Notes: generated by a model from the sequence alone, not told the origin. A stretch of 36,055 nt of DNA from Bacilli bacterium (GCA_016293205.1 JAEDES010000008.1:1-36055), one strand, 5' to 3'; positions 23,097 through 32,137 are shown, numbered from the stretch's first letter. Numbers and translations: made by a program.

Positions 23097-23276
23097 ATGA
23101 CAGAACAAGAATTTAGACAACAAATGCAAGAATTGTATTTTTTAGAGTTAGCTGTAAAAAGAAATCCTGAAGAACTTGCTAAGATAGCCACGAAAAAGCA
23201 AGAATTAAGGCGAACCTATCGCCGTTCATTATTTGAAGAAACGCCAAAAAGAAAAGAAGGAAATAAATTAAGATAG
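23097..23276 (+). CDS. Small basic protein between T-box and thrS
   Basis: 59 residues, starting MTEQEFRQQMQELYFLELAV, with a middle like a helical hairpin and a basic tail (RRTYRRSLF, PKRKEG). A strong TAGGAGGGA ribosome binding site precedes the ATG, and it ends 12 nt before thrS, whose own site (AGAGGAG) overlaps its stop. Both genes are therefore under T-box control. The sequence has some resemblance to the L29 ribosomal protein pattern (a helix pair with NPEELAK and KKQELRRTYRR), but I would not call it L29. Function unknown. Confidence 0.7.
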   Translation: MTEQEFRQQMQELYFLELAVKRNPEELAKIATKKQELRRTYRRSLFEETPKRKEGNKLR

Positions 23277-23288
23277 AGGAGAATAATT

Positions 23289-25052
23289 ATGATAAATATT
23301 AAAGAAAATGAAAAATTAAGTATTATGAATCACTCTTGTGCTCACTTATTAGCACAAGCAGTTAAACATTTATATCCAAATGCATTATTTTGGGTAGGAC
23401 CAGTAATAGAAGAAGGATTCTATTATGATATCGATTTAGGAGATGTTACTTTAACAGAAGAAGATCTTGAAAAAATCGAAAAAGAAATGAAGAAAATCGC
23501 TAAAGATGGAAAAAAAATTGTTAGAGAAGAAATTTCTAAGGAAGTAGCTTTAGAAAAATTTAAAAATGATCCATATAAAATTGATTTAATTTCACGTATG
23601 GACGAAAATGAACAAGTAATTAGTTGTTATACTCAAGGAGATTTCACTGATCTTTGCCGCGGACCACACCTAGAATCAGTAAAAGAATTAAAGCACTTTA
23701 AGTTAATTAAATTCAGTGGTGCATACTGGAAAGGTGATGCTAAAAATAAAATGCTTCAAAGAATATATGGAGTATGTTATGAAACTGAAGAAGATTTAAA
23801 GGCTCACTTACAAGAATTAGAAGAAGCAAAAGAAAGAGATCACCGTCGTATTGGTAAAGAACAAGATATCTTTATGACTCATGAATTAGTAGGAGCAGGA
23901 ATGCCTTTATGGTTACCAAATGGAGCAATCATCAGAAAACAATTAGAAAATTATATATATGAAAAAGAACAAAAATTAGGATATGACCATGTATATACTC
24001 CATGCGTTGGAACTGTAGATTTATATAAAACTTCAGGACACTGGGATCACTATAAAGAAAATATGTTCCCAATGATGAAGGTTGATGAAGAAGAGTTCGT
24101 ACTTCGTCCAATGAACTGTCCACATCACATGTTAATCTTTAAAAATAAAATGCATTCATATAGAGATTTACCAATTCGTATTGGAGAATTTGCTACTGAC
24201 TTTCGTTATGAAGCAAGTGGTGCAGTAAAAGGATTAGAAAGAGTTAGATGTATGTGTCAAAATGATGCGCATTTATTTGTAACTCCAGAACAAATCGGAG
24301 AAGAATTCAAAAGAGTTGTTAACTTAATCTTAGATGTTTATAACGACTTTGGAATACAAAATTATAAATTCCGCTTATCATTAAGAGATCCAGAAGACAA
24401 AGAAAAATATTTTGATGATGATGACATGTGGAATCAAGCAGAAAATAAGTTAAGAGAAGTATTAAATGAATTAGGAGTTGAATACTTTGAAGCTATCGGA
24501 GAAGCAGCATTCTATGGACCAAAATTAGACGTAGAAGTTAAACCTGCTGTAGGACCAGAAGTAACTTTATCAACTTGTCAATTAGACTTCTTATTACCAA
24601 GAAGATTTGATTTAAGTTATATTAACAGTAATGGAGAAAAAGAAGTTCCTGTAGTAATTCATAGAGCAATATTTGGAACTTTTGATAGATTTACAGCATT
24701 CATTATTGAAGAAACTAAAGGTCGTTTCCCAACTTGGTTATCACCAGTTCAAGTAAAAGTAATTCCAGTTAATCCAGAATTCCAAGGAGATTATGGAAAA
24801 GAAATTAAAGATTACTTAGCAGAAAATGGTGTCAGAGTTGAATTAGATGATCGTAATGAAAAATTAGGATATCGTCTACGTGAAGCACAAACACAAAAAG
24901 TACCATATACATTAATTTTAGGAGACAATGAAAAGAATAATAATGAAATAAGTTATCGTCTACATGGAGAAAAAGATACAACAACTCTTCCAAAAGAAGA
25001 ATTCCTAAAATTATTATTAGAAGAAATCAATTCTAAAGCAAATAGAAAGTAG
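23289..25052 (+). CDS. thrS: Threonyl-tRNA synthetase lacking the TGS domain
   Basis: 587 residues, against about 640 normally. It starts almost directly at the editing domain (HSCAHLLAQA, then CYTQGDFTDLCRGPHL), so the N-terminal TGS domain of about 60 residues is missing. The class II core follows, with zinc ligands Cys277 (PMNCPHH), His328 (QNDAHLF) and His458 (VVIHRAIFG), motif 2 around FRYEASGAVKGLERVR, and a C-terminal anticodon-binding domain (about 480-580). It charges tRNA-Thr and is controlled by the T-box upstream. No in-frame start further upstream could add a TGS domain, since the small ORF occupies that space. Confidence 0.96.
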   Translation: MINIKENEKLSIMNHSCAHLLAQAVKHLYPNALFWVGPVIEEGFYYDIDLGDVTLTEEDLEKIEKEMKKIAKDGKKIVREEISKEVALEKFKNDPYKIDLISRMDENEQVISCYTQGDFTDLCRGPHLESVKELKHFKLIKFSGAYWKGDAKNKMLQRIYGVCYETEEDLKAHLQELEEAKERDHRRIGKEQDIFMTHELVGAGMPLWLPNGAIIRKQLENYIYEKEQKLGYDHVYTPCVGTVDLYKTSGHWDHYKENMFPMMKVDEEEFVLRPMNCPHHMLIFKNKMHSYRDLPIRIGEFATDFRYEASGAVKGLERVRCMCQNDAHLFVTPEQIGEEFKRVVNLILDVYNDFGIQNYKFRLSLRDPEDKEKYFDDDDMWNQAENKLREVLNELGVEYFEAIGEAAFYGPKLDVEVKPAVGPEVTLSTCQLDFLLPRRFDLSYINSNGEKEVPVVIHRAIFGTFDRFTAFIIEETKGRFPTWLSPVQVKVIPVNPEFQGDYGKEIKDYLAENGVRVELDDRNEKLGYRLREAQTQKVPYTLILGDNEKNNNEISYRLHGEKDTTTLPKEEFLKLLLEEINSKANRK

Positions 25053-25070
25053 AAATACTTTCTTTTTTTT
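25044..25070 (+). terminator. thrS terminator
   Basis: AGAAAGTA-gaaa-TACTTTCT and T8. Confidence 0.9.
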
Positions 25071-25078
25071 GACTTTTA

Positions 25079-25087
25079 TGATATAAT
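25079..25087 (+). promoter_or_regulatory. Extended -10 promoter of the TPR gene
   Basis: TGA-TATAAT (25079-25087), an extended -10 element. The TTGACT at 25069-25074 is only 7 bp upstream, too close to act as its -35. Confidence 0.55.
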
Positions 25088-25111
25088 ATACCCACATTTG
25101 GAGGCAATAGT

Positions 25112-26647
25112 ATGAGAAACCAAAAAGGGTATAATAAACAACATAAAGTAACCGAAACAAATACACGTATAAAAGAATTAAATAGTATTAAAACACTTAT
25201 AGCCAAAAATAGTTATGGAAAAGCTAATGCTGAATTAATTAGATATATGGAAAGATATCCAAATGATATGTTTGGTTTATTCTTATACGGAAAACTTCAA
25301 TATAAATATAAAGAATTAAAAGGTGCTAAAGAAGCTTTTTCTAGAGTAGCACAATCAGATTCCAATAATAAATATAGTGCCATGTGTGTACTAGGAAATA
25401 TTGCAGTAGATGAAAATGATTATGATACAGCAAGAATGTATTATAAAAAAGCAATAACAGAAAGTCCTGTCTTAGAAGTTTTTGCAATTCTTGGATGGTC
25501 AAGAATGGAAAGAAGAATTAAAAATGTTGATGCTGCTTTAGAAGTATTATCATTAAGACCATCAAATGAACCAAGAATAAAATTAGAAAAGGTAAAATGT
25601 TTATATTTGCAAGATCGACTTGATGAAGCAAGAAAACTTCTAGATACAATTAGTCATGATACACAAGATGATTTCTTTAATAGAAGTGTTATATTAGAAT
25701 ATGCAAGACTTGAAAAAATAGAAGGTACTTATGAATCTGCAATTAAATATGTAGAACAAGCAAAACAAGGGCCAAAAGACTTTGTCTATATTCAAGCATT
25801 ATATGAAGAAACTAAATTAAATATAAAATATGGTAATTTTAAAAAAGCCTTAGAATTATGTCAAGAATTAATGACTATGGAACATCCATATGGTGATGAA
25901 GTGTTCCTAATGCGTGGAATAATTTATCAAGGATTAAGACAAATAGAAAAAGCGACTTCAGATTATCAAATTGCAACATCTTCTGAAGATTTAAACATTA
26001 AAGGAACAGCATCTTTCCATCTTGGAAATATAATGTTTGCTAAAGGAGAATTTCAAACTGCTGAAAAACTATTAGTAGATAGTTTAGAAGTATATGGAGA
26101 ACACTTCGTATCAGGATATTTCAAATTAGTATCTTTATATATTAAACAAGAAAGATATGATGAAGCAGAAATATTAATAAATGAATTAGTTGAACAATTC
26201 AAAGAAATTAAAGATGATATTAGTTACGTACTAGCAAAAAGAGTACTTGATAATAAACGAGGAAGAAAATCAACGGATGTACCATATTCCTATGTTGAAA
26301 GACAAATAATCTCATATGATAAAGAATTTGCTATTACTCATATCAATTCAAGACATAAAGATGGATATGATGGAAAAACAATATTTACAACTAATAAATC
26401 AGCAAGACAATTATATGAATATGCTTTGTCACAAATGACAGAAGATAATATGATATATGAAGACATAATGGATGTTTATTCTATTGAATATCCAAATGTC
26501 GGTAAAACACCAGCTGGACAACCTCTAAATCATTTTAGAGTTGTTGCAATTCCTGGTACAAAGGATATTATTACAATGTATCCTTGTGAAGATTACTTCT
26601 TACCAAGAAAAAAGATTATAAACAACAAGAGAAACCAAAACAAATGA
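25112..26647 (+). CDS. TPR-repeat protein with an unrecognised C-terminal domain
   Basis: 511 residues, no signal peptide. From about 28 to 370 it consists of tetratricopeptide-like helical pairs with the expected small/aromatic pattern (FGLFLYGKLQYKYKELKGA, YDTARMYYKKAI, TASFHLGNIMFAKGEF), giving about nine repeats. From about 385 to the end a non-TPR region (ITHINSRHKDGYDG, then YSIEYPNVGKTPAGQPLNHF and FRVVAIPGTKDIITMYP) looks like a small alpha/beta domain that I cannot name. TPR domains bind proteins, so a scaffold or regulator is likely. It has a GGAGG site and its own promoter; the tail ends at an ATGA overlap with a 16-codon ORF. Confidence 0.75.
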   Translation: MRNQKGYNKQHKVTETNTRIKELNSIKTLIAKNSYGKANAELIRYMERYPNDMFGLFLYGKLQYKYKELKGAKEAFSRVAQSDSNNKYSAMCVLGNIAVDENDYDTARMYYKKAITESPVLEVFAILGWSRMERRIKNVDAALEVLSLRPSNEPRIKLEKVKCLYLQDRLDEARKLLDTISHDTQDDFFNRSVILEYARLEKIEGTYESAIKYVEQAKQGPKDFVYIQALYEETKLNIKYGNFKKALELCQELMTMEHPYGDEVFLMRGIIYQGLRQIEKATSDYQIATSSEDLNIKGTASFHLGNIMFAKGEFQTAEKLLVDSLEVYGEHFVSGYFKLVSLYIKQERYDEAEILINELVEQFKEIKDDISYVLAKRVLDNKRGRKSTDVPYSYVERQIISYDKEFAITHINSRHKDGYDGKTIFTTNKSARQLYEYALSQMTEDNMIYEDIMDVYSIEYPNVGKTPAGQPLNHFRVVAIPGTKDIITMYPCEDYFLPRKKIINNKRNQNK

Positions 26648-26694
26648 GTAGAGTAGACAAATTTAATCAAAGATTTGCTACATCTAAAAAATAA
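26644..26694 (+). CDS. Tiny ORF coupled to the TPR gene (uncertain)
   Basis: MSRVDKFNQRFATSKK, 16 codons, with its ATG overlapping the TPR stop as ATGA, a usual coupling arrangement. No strong separate ribosome binding site is seen. It could be a real micropeptide, the relic of a longer gene, or chance. Confidence 0.3.
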   Translation: MSRVDKFNQRFATSKK

Positions 26695-26761
26695 GTCAAT
26701 ATATTTGATTTATTTTTTTTAAAAATCTGTGTAAATTTACATACAAAAAATTATTAAATTA

Positions 26762-26790
26762 TTTACAAAAATAGAATATTTGGTTAATAT
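26762..26790 (+). promoter_or_regulatory. mraZ promoter
   Basis: TTTACA (26762-26767), a 17-bp spacer, TAATAT (26785-26790). Transcription would start at about the first of the operator repeats. Confidence 0.6.
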
Positions 26791-26800
26791 TAGGTTAAGC

Positions 26801-26830
26801 AGTGGTTGAAAGTGGTGAAAAGTGGGGGAT
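26801..26830 (+). promoter_or_regulatory. MraZ operator: three 10-bp direct repeats
   Basis: AGTGGTTGAA, AGTGGTGAAA and AGTGGGGGAT follow one another without gaps. MraZ is known to bind tandem repeats with a GTG core at one-helical-turn spacing in front of its own gene, so this is an autoregulatory site for the division cluster. The third repeat also contains the ribosome binding site of mraZ. Confidence 0.85.
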
Positions 26831-26835
26831 AAAAC

Positions 26836-27273
26836 ATGTTTATTGGAGAACATCGTCACACAATTGATGAAAAAGGTAGACTTATCATTCCATCTAAATT
26901 TAGAGATGGTCTAGGAGAAAAGTTTATCATCACAAGAGGAATAGAAAATTGTTTATATGTCTATTCCTTAGAAACATGGGGACAAATTACCAATAAATTA
27001 GAAACACTACCATTCACCAAAAAAGATGCAAGACAATTTGTTAGATTCTTTCTTTCAGGCGCTACTACCGCAGATTTTGATAAACAAGGACGTGTAAACA
27101 TAACAATTCCATTAATCGAACATGCTCATCTTCAAAAAGATTGTGTAATCGTTGGAGTGGGTAGTCGTCTTGAAATATGGGCGAAAGAAGAATGGGATCA
27201 ATTCTTTGAATCTGCATCGCTAAATATGTCTGATATAGCCGAAAATCTATTTGATGAAAGCGTGAACATATGA
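26836..27273 (+). CDS. mraZ: Transcriptional regulator MraZ
   Basis: 145 residues, with two SpoVT/AbrB-like halves, each bearing the DxxxR motif: DEKGRLIIPSKFR (about 11-23) and DKQGRVNITIPL (about 82-93). It opens with MFIGEHRHTID and ends around VGSRLEIWAKEEW, all typical. MraZ forms rings and represses its own promoter and the division/wall (dcw) genes. The operator repeats directly upstream fit this. Its stop overlaps the rsmH start (ATGA), so the two are translationally coupled. Confidence 0.97.
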   Translation: MFIGEHRHTIDEKGRLIIPSKFRDGLGEKFIITRGIENCLYVYSLETWGQITNKLETLPFTKKDARQFVRFFLSGATTADFDKQGRVNITIPLIEHAHLQKDCVIVGVGSRLEIWAKEEWDQFFESASLNMSDIAENLFDESVNI

Positions 27274-28202
27274 AAGAAAAACATATAAGTGTATTATTAG
27301 AGGAATCTATTTCTTCCCTTAATTTAAAAGAAAATAGTATAATCGTTGATTGCACTTTAGGCTACGGCGGACATAGTAGTAATATTTTGGCAAGAATAAA
27401 GAAGGGGTTTTTATTCGCCTTTGACCAAGATAGTGAAGCAATTCGGCATAGTACTGACCGATTAAATGCGGTTGGTACTAACTTCACTATCATCAAGTCT
27501 AACTTTGTTCATTTAAAAGAAAAGTTAAAAGAGCAAGGAGTAGACAAAGTTGATGGAGTCTTATTTGACTTAGGAGTATCATCACCTCAATTAGATGAAA
27601 AAGAAAGAGGTTTCTCATATCATGAAGATGCAAGATTAGATATGAGAATGGATAAAGATAATCCGTTATCAGCTTATGAGGTAGTAAATAACTATTCTAA
27701 AGAACAATTAGCCAATATATTTTATAAATATGGAGAGGATAAGTTCTCAAATAATATTGCAAAGAAAATAGTAGAATATAGACAAAATAAAAAGATAGAA
27801 ACAACTTTAGAATTAGTTGAAATAATAAAAACAGCTGTTCCAATGAAGTTTAGAATTGATAAACATCCAGCTCGTCAAATATTTCAAGCTATTAGAATTG
27901 AAGTAAATAACGAACTAGGAGTAATTGAACCAGCTATAAATCAAGCATTAGATTTATTAAATGTAGGTGGAAGAGTTGCTGTAATTACATTTCATTCATT
28001 AGAAGATCGATTAGTAAAAAATATCTTTAAAGAAAAATGTGCAATTGATCCAAAACTAAAAGGAATGCCTAATATACCAGCGGAATATTTACCTGATTTT
28101 GAATTAGTTGTAAATAAAGCAATTAATCCATCAGAAGAAGAAATAAAAAATAACCCAAGAGCAAGAAGTGCCAAACTTCGCGTAATTGAAAGAATAAAAT
28201 AG
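27270..28202 (+). CDS. rsmH: 16S rRNA (cytosine1402-N4)-methyltransferase RsmH
   Basis: 310 residues, usual length. It methylates N4 of C1402 in the ribosomal P site using S-adenosylmethionine. Motifs: IIVDCTLGYGGHS (SAM-binding motif I), FDLGVSSPQLD, HPARQIFQAIRIEVNNEL, TFHSLEDRLVK and the terminal NPRARSAKLRVIER. Second gene of the dcw cluster, 4-nt overlap with mraZ, and 15 nt before ftsL. Confidence 0.97.
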   Translation: MKEKHISVLLEESISSLNLKENSIIVDCTLGYGGHSSNILARIKKGFLFAFDQDSEAIRHSTDRLNAVGTNFTIIKSNFVHLKEKLKEQGVDKVDGVLFDLGVSSPQLDEKERGFSYHEDARLDMRMDKDNPLSAYEVVNNYSKEQLANIFYKYGEDKFSNNIAKKIVEYRQNKKIETTLELVEIIKTAVPMKFRIDKHPARQIFQAIRIEVNNELGVIEPAINQALDLLNVGGRVAVITFHSLEDRLVKNIFKEKCAIDPKLKGMPNIPAEYLPDFELVVNKAINPSEEEIKNNPRARSAKLRVIERIK

Positions 28203-28217
28203 GAAAGAGGTGATAAA

Positions 28218-28526
28218 GTGAAAAAGAAAGTTAAAGTTGAAAAGAGACTTAAAATGTCAAAATTTGAACGTCTACTATATACCTTAGCACTATTTTTACT
28301 TGTAATATCACCAATATCTGTTGTGTTTTCTAAAGCAACACTCTCAAAAATTAATTTTGAGGTAGAAAAACAAAAGAAAGAGATAGAAGCACAAAGAAAA
28401 AAGAACGAAAGTATCGCAATGACAATTGACGAATTAGCTTCTCTAACAAAGATACAAGAAGTTGCAGAACAACAAGGATTAAGTTATAATAATAATAATA
28501 TTAAAACTGTTCAAGATGAAGAATAA
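28218..28526 (+). CDS. ftsL: Cell division protein FtsL
   Basis: 102 residues from a GTG preceded by AGAGGTGAT. Basic cytoplasmic start, one membrane helix (about 19-40), then a heptad-like coiled coil (about 48-75, rich in Lys/Glu) and a short C-terminus. Sequence conservation of FtsL is low, so the call rests on topology, size and position between rsmH and pbpB. FtsL with DivIC links the septal PBP to the division ring. Confidence 0.85.
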   Translation: MKKKVKVEKRLKMSKFERLLYTLALFLLVISPISVVFSKATLSKINFEVEKQKKEIEAQRKKNESIAMTIDELASLTKIQEVAEQQGLSYNNNNIKTVQDEE

Positions 28527-28541
28527 TAGGAAGTGATTCGA

Positions 28542-30683
28542 TTGAAAAAAAAGAAGAGAAACAATATAAGATATTCAAAGAGAATAATTATAGCGTCTCT
28601 TCTTTTATTTGTGGCTTTAATTTTAAGATTAACTCAAATCGCACTTTCTACTGAAATAGATGGAACAAACTTAAAAGAACTTGCTAGTAAAAGAACCACA
28701 AGAACAGATACAATTCTAGCAAAAAGAGGAACAATCTTTTCATCAGATGGAGAAACTCTCGCTCAAAATGTTTCTTCATATAAAATAATTGCTTATTTAG
28801 ATGAAAAAAGAACAACAAATCCTAATAAACCACAACACGTAGTTGATAAAGAAAAAACAGCAAAAGAACTTTCACCAATCTTAGGAATAGAAAAAGAAAA
28901 AATATTAGAATACTTATCAAAAGAAAATGTTTATCAAACAGAGTTTGGTTCAAAAGGAAAAGGACTAACTGAATTAACAAAACAAAAAATAGATGATTTA
29001 AATTTACCAGGAATTGATTTTATAGAAAGCTACAAAAGATATTATCCAAAAGGACAATTTGCATCATATACTTTAGGATATGCTAAAACAACATCAGAAG
29101 AAGAAAATATTATTGTTGGAGAAATGGGAATTGAAAAAGAATATGATAATATCTTAAAAGGTGAAGATGGATATATTACATATCAAAAAGACTTAAGAGG
29201 ATATAAGATTGCAGATACAATTCCAATCCAAAAAGATGCTACTCAAGGAAAAGATATTTATTTAACACTAGATAGTAGCATTCAATTCTTCGTAGAACAA
29301 GCAATCAACAATGCTGACAGAGACTATGATTATGAATGGTTTCATATAACAATAGCCGATGCTAAAACAGGAGCAATTCTTGCAACCGCAAATTCTCCTT
29401 CGTTCGATCCAAATACAAGAAATATTACAAACTACTTAGACACTCTTATTTCAATACCATTTGAACCAGGTTCAACAATGAAAACATTTACCTATATGGC
29501 TGCAATGGAAAATGGAGTCTATGATGGAACAGAAACATATAAATCAGGAGTATATGTAACAAAAGATGGAACTCACATTGGAGACTGGGACCGTAATGGT
29601 TGGGGAATGATTTCTTATGATAGAGGTTATGCTCTAAGTAGTAACGTAGCTGTTATTAATATTATTAATCGTCATATGAACAGTATGATGTTAAGACAAT
29701 ATTTTAAAAAACTAGGTTTTGGTAAAACAACAAAAGTTGAATTGCCAAATGAGCAACCAGGAAAAATAGATTTTAAATATGAAACAGAAATCTTAAATGC
29801 TGGATTTGGTCAAGGTATAACAACAACACCAATTCAACATATTCAAGCAATGACTTCACTAACAAATGATGGGATTTTATTAAAACCATATGTTGTTGAA
29901 AAAATAGTAGACCCAATAACAAAAGAAGTAATCTTACAAAATGGAAAAGATGAAAAAGAACGTGTAGCATCAACTAAAACAGTTGCAAAAATGATTCAAT
30001 TAATGGATGACTGTGTTAATGGAGCAGGAAACACCGGTATTGGATTTAAAATAGATGGTGGACAATTAATTGGTAAAACAGGAACTGCCCAAATTGCTAA
30101 AGAAAATGGAAGTGGATACATTAGTGGTAAAGCAGAAGTTATTACATCATTCTCAGGAATCTATCCAAAAAATGATCCGCAAATTATTATTTATGCCGCA
30201 GTAAAAAGACCAACTAATGGTAGTCAAAAACCACTATCAAATGCTGTAAAAGAAATTGTTCATAATGTATCAAAATATTATGGAAATGATGATTCTAAGC
30301 AAAATGAAATTGAAATAAATAATTATAAAGTACCAAGCTTTATTAATAAAAAGTTAGATTCAGTAAAAACAACTCTAACATCTGATAAAATAAATTACGT
30401 TGTAATAGGAGAAGGAGACAAAGTAGTAAAGCAATCTCCATCACCTGATAAAACTATGACAAATCAAGATACTATTTATTTAATAACAAATGATAGAAAT
30501 CAAAAAGTACCAAATGTTGTAGGTCTTTCATCCAAAGTAGCAAAAGACTTATTACAAAAACTAAGTATTAAAGTAAACTTAGATGGAGTAGGATATGTTA
30601 CCGAACAATCTATCACACCAGGTACTGAAATAACACCAAACTTAGAAATTAAACTTACACTACAACCTAAATTTACAAGTTAA
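28542..30683 (+). CDS. pbpB: Septal class B penicillin-binding protein with PASTA domains
   Basis: 713 residues from TTG. N-terminal membrane helix (about 12-30), PBP dimerisation domain (about 50-230), transpeptidase domain (about 240-560) with SxxK at PGSTMK (Ser311, Lys314), SxN at SSN (366-368) and KTG at GKTGTAQ (Lys512), then two PASTA domains (about 585-650 and 652-710). It cross-links peptidoglycan at the septum with an FtsW partner. AGGAAGTGA stands well placed before TTG 28542; a GTG at 28533 overlaps that site and is less likely. PASTA modules occur in B. subtilis PBP2B and SpoVD. The next gene begins on its stop codon. Confidence 0.94.
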   Translation: MKKKKRNNIRYSKRIIIASLLLFVALILRLTQIALSTEIDGTNLKELASKRTTRTDTILAKRGTIFSSDGETLAQNVSSYKIIAYLDEKRTTNPNKPQHVVDKEKTAKELSPILGIEKEKILEYLSKENVYQTEFGSKGKGLTELTKQKIDDLNLPGIDFIESYKRYYPKGQFASYTLGYAKTTSEEENIIVGEMGIEKEYDNILKGEDGYITYQKDLRGYKIADTIPIQKDATQGKDIYLTLDSSIQFFVEQAINNADRDYDYEWFHITIADAKTGAILATANSPSFDPNTRNITNYLDTLISIPFEPGSTMKTFTYMAAMENGVYDGTETYKSGVYVTKDGTHIGDWDRNGWGMISYDRGYALSSNVAVINIINRHMNSMMLRQYFKKLGFGKTTKVELPNEQPGKIDFKYETEILNAGFGQGITTTPIQHIQAMTSLTNDGILLKPYVVEKIVDPITKEVILQNGKDEKERVASTKTVAKMIQLMDDCVNGAGNTGIGFKIDGGQLIGKTGTAQIAKENGSGYISGKAEVITSFSGIYPKNDPQIIIYAAVKRPTNGSQKPLSNAVKEIVHNVSKYYGNDDSKQNEIEINNYKVPSFINKKLDSVKTTLTSDKINYVVIGEGDKVVKQSPSPDKTMTNQDTIYLITNDRNQKVPNVVGLSSKVAKDLLQKLSIKVNLDGVGYVTEQSITPGTEITPNLEIKLTLQPKFTS

Positions 30684-31561
30684 TGAACGAAAAAGTCCAA
30701 TCAAGATTAACTATAATAGTACTTATAGTTATCATAATAGTAGGAATATTCCTAAAAGGAATTCCTGAATTAAAAAAATCTTTAGGTAGTAGTGATAAGT
30801 TTATAACAAAAAAGAATTATGAAGATATGGTAGAATTTGATATTAATAATAATCTAAATTTTGCTGTAGTAATAAAAGATAATAAAATTAATCATATCCT
30901 AATGTATGATGAAAAATCAGTAATTCTTTATAATCAAGATATAGAAAATAATTCTATAAATAAATCAATAAGTATGATTACAAACTTATTAATAAATAGT
31001 AATAACATAACTCAAACATCTCAAGTAGTTTTAACATCATATGAAAATAAATATTATAATGCTGTAAAACAATCTTTTCTAAGAAAACTTCAAAGTAATA
31101 ATTATAACAACATAACAATAATAGAAAGAAAAACAACTATAGAAAAGAAACTTAATCGTTTAGAAATAGAATATTCGACAAATGATGACTTAATATCTAA
31201 ATTAGATATATATTCTAAAAATATTATTAGTAGGTATAAAACTTCTTCAAACGATTATAATTCAACAGAATCAAAGAGTATTACAAAAGAACAATCTAAA
31301 GAATATGCAAATAATGTTTACCAAAAATTAGAAAATTATGTTATAACTAATAATATAGAGGAACAAGATAGATATGATACATCATTACCAATTAACTTAA
31401 TTCCAGCATCTTCTGATAACACAATATATCCTAATTTAGATAGTTGGTATTATATAAAAAATAAGCAAGTATTTGCCTATATTTCCATAGATACAAAAGA
31501 CCAAACATACGGATGGTGCTATAGTGGAGGTATAGACAATTATAAAGAAGGGGAATGCTAA
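30683..31561 (+). CDS. Membrane-anchored protein of unknown function, after pbpB
   Basis: 292 residues: one membrane helix (about 9-27), then an extracytoplasmic, Asn/Ser/Lys-rich part with no known motif. Its last 45 residues (SWYYIKNKQVFAYISIDT, then YGWCYSGGIDNYKEGEC) carry two Cys that could form a disulfide. The ATG overlaps the pbpB stop (TAATG), so it is translated with pbpB. That place is normally taken by mraY or spoVD-like genes, so a division or wall role may be guessed from position only. Confidence 0.75.
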   Translation: MNEKVQSRLTIIVLIVIIIVGIFLKGIPELKKSLGSSDKFITKKNYEDMVEFDINNNLNFAVVIKDNKINHILMYDEKSVILYNQDIENNSINKSISMITNLLINSNNITQTSQVVLTSYENKYYNAVKQSFLRKLQSNNYNNITIIERKTTIEKKLNRLEIEYSTNDDLISKLDIYSKNIISRYKTSSNDYNSTESKSITKEQSKEYANNVYQKLENYVITNNIEEQDRYDTSLPINLIPASSDNTIYPNLDSWYYIKNKQVFAYISIDTKDQTYGWCYSGGIDNYKEGEC

Positions 31562-32118
31562 TGAAGTCATTAATTAATTTTAAAAAATTAATTAATATTA
31601 GAAATCTAATTATAGTAGCTTTATGCATAACTATAATCTTTTTAGGCATCGGTTTTTCCATTCTTTCAGTTGAATTAAAAGAAAAAAGTGAAGATAATTT
31701 AATATTTGATGTTGCAATCACAAAAGTTGTACAAAATACATCCATAAAAGGAGACATCTATTCACCAACTGCAACTCATGAATTATCTAATCATGATAAA
31801 ACAATTACAACTAAATTAAGTTTATATGCTCCATTTGATGAAGTATCATATACTTTAACAGTTGAAAATAGAGGAACAATTACTGCTGAAATACTAGATA
31901 TAATTGAATCTCCAAACTATACAACAGATACAACTAATATGTTAAATATTTCTCCAGTAGAAATAACATATTATGATGTAGTTGGAACAATTCTAGAACC
32001 AAATGAAACTACTGAAATTAAAGTAGTCGCATCATATAAACCAGCAATTACAATTGTCCCAAGACATTTTACTTATAGTCTAACAATATTAACAGAAAGT
32101 AAAGCAAAAGAAGAGTAA
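31561..32118 (+). CDS. Membrane-anchored protein with a beta-sandwich (DUF11/CARDB-like) domain
   Basis: 185 residues: basic start, one membrane helix (about 14-34), then an extracellular region with YTLTVENRGTITAEILDI and VEITYYDVVGTILEPNETTEIKVVASY, which is the pattern of DUF11/CARDB-type Ig-like domains (predicted). An ATG at 31555 is in frame, but AAGAAGGGGA is correctly spaced only for 31561, where the ATG overlaps the previous stop (TAATG). It closes the mraZ-pbpB transcript, followed by a terminator. Confidence 0.65.
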   Translation: MKSLINFKKLINIRNLIIVALCITIIFLGIGFSILSVELKEKSEDNLIFDVAITKVVQNTSIKGDIYSPTATHELSNHDKTITTKLSLYAPFDEVSYTLTVENRGTITAEILDIIESPNYTTDTTNMLNISPVEITYYDVVGTILEPNETTEIKVVASYKPAITIVPRHFTYSLTILTESKAKEE

Positions 32119-32130
32119 TCTTCTTTTTTT
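32107..32130 (+). terminator. Terminator closing the mraZ-pbpB operon
   Basis: AAAGAAGA-gtaa-TCTTCTTT and T-run; the stop codon is in the loop. Confidence 0.85.
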
Positions 32131-32137
32131 CGTTTTA

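Noticed and set aside
25069..25074. TTGACT as -35 of the TPR gene promoter
   Set aside because: Only 7 bp from the TATAAT; the extended -10 (TGA-TATAAT) explains the promoter better.
31431..31757. Minus-strand frame of 108 codons across the junction of two genes
   Set aside because: Antisense to two coupled genes, without start signals or recognisable domain.
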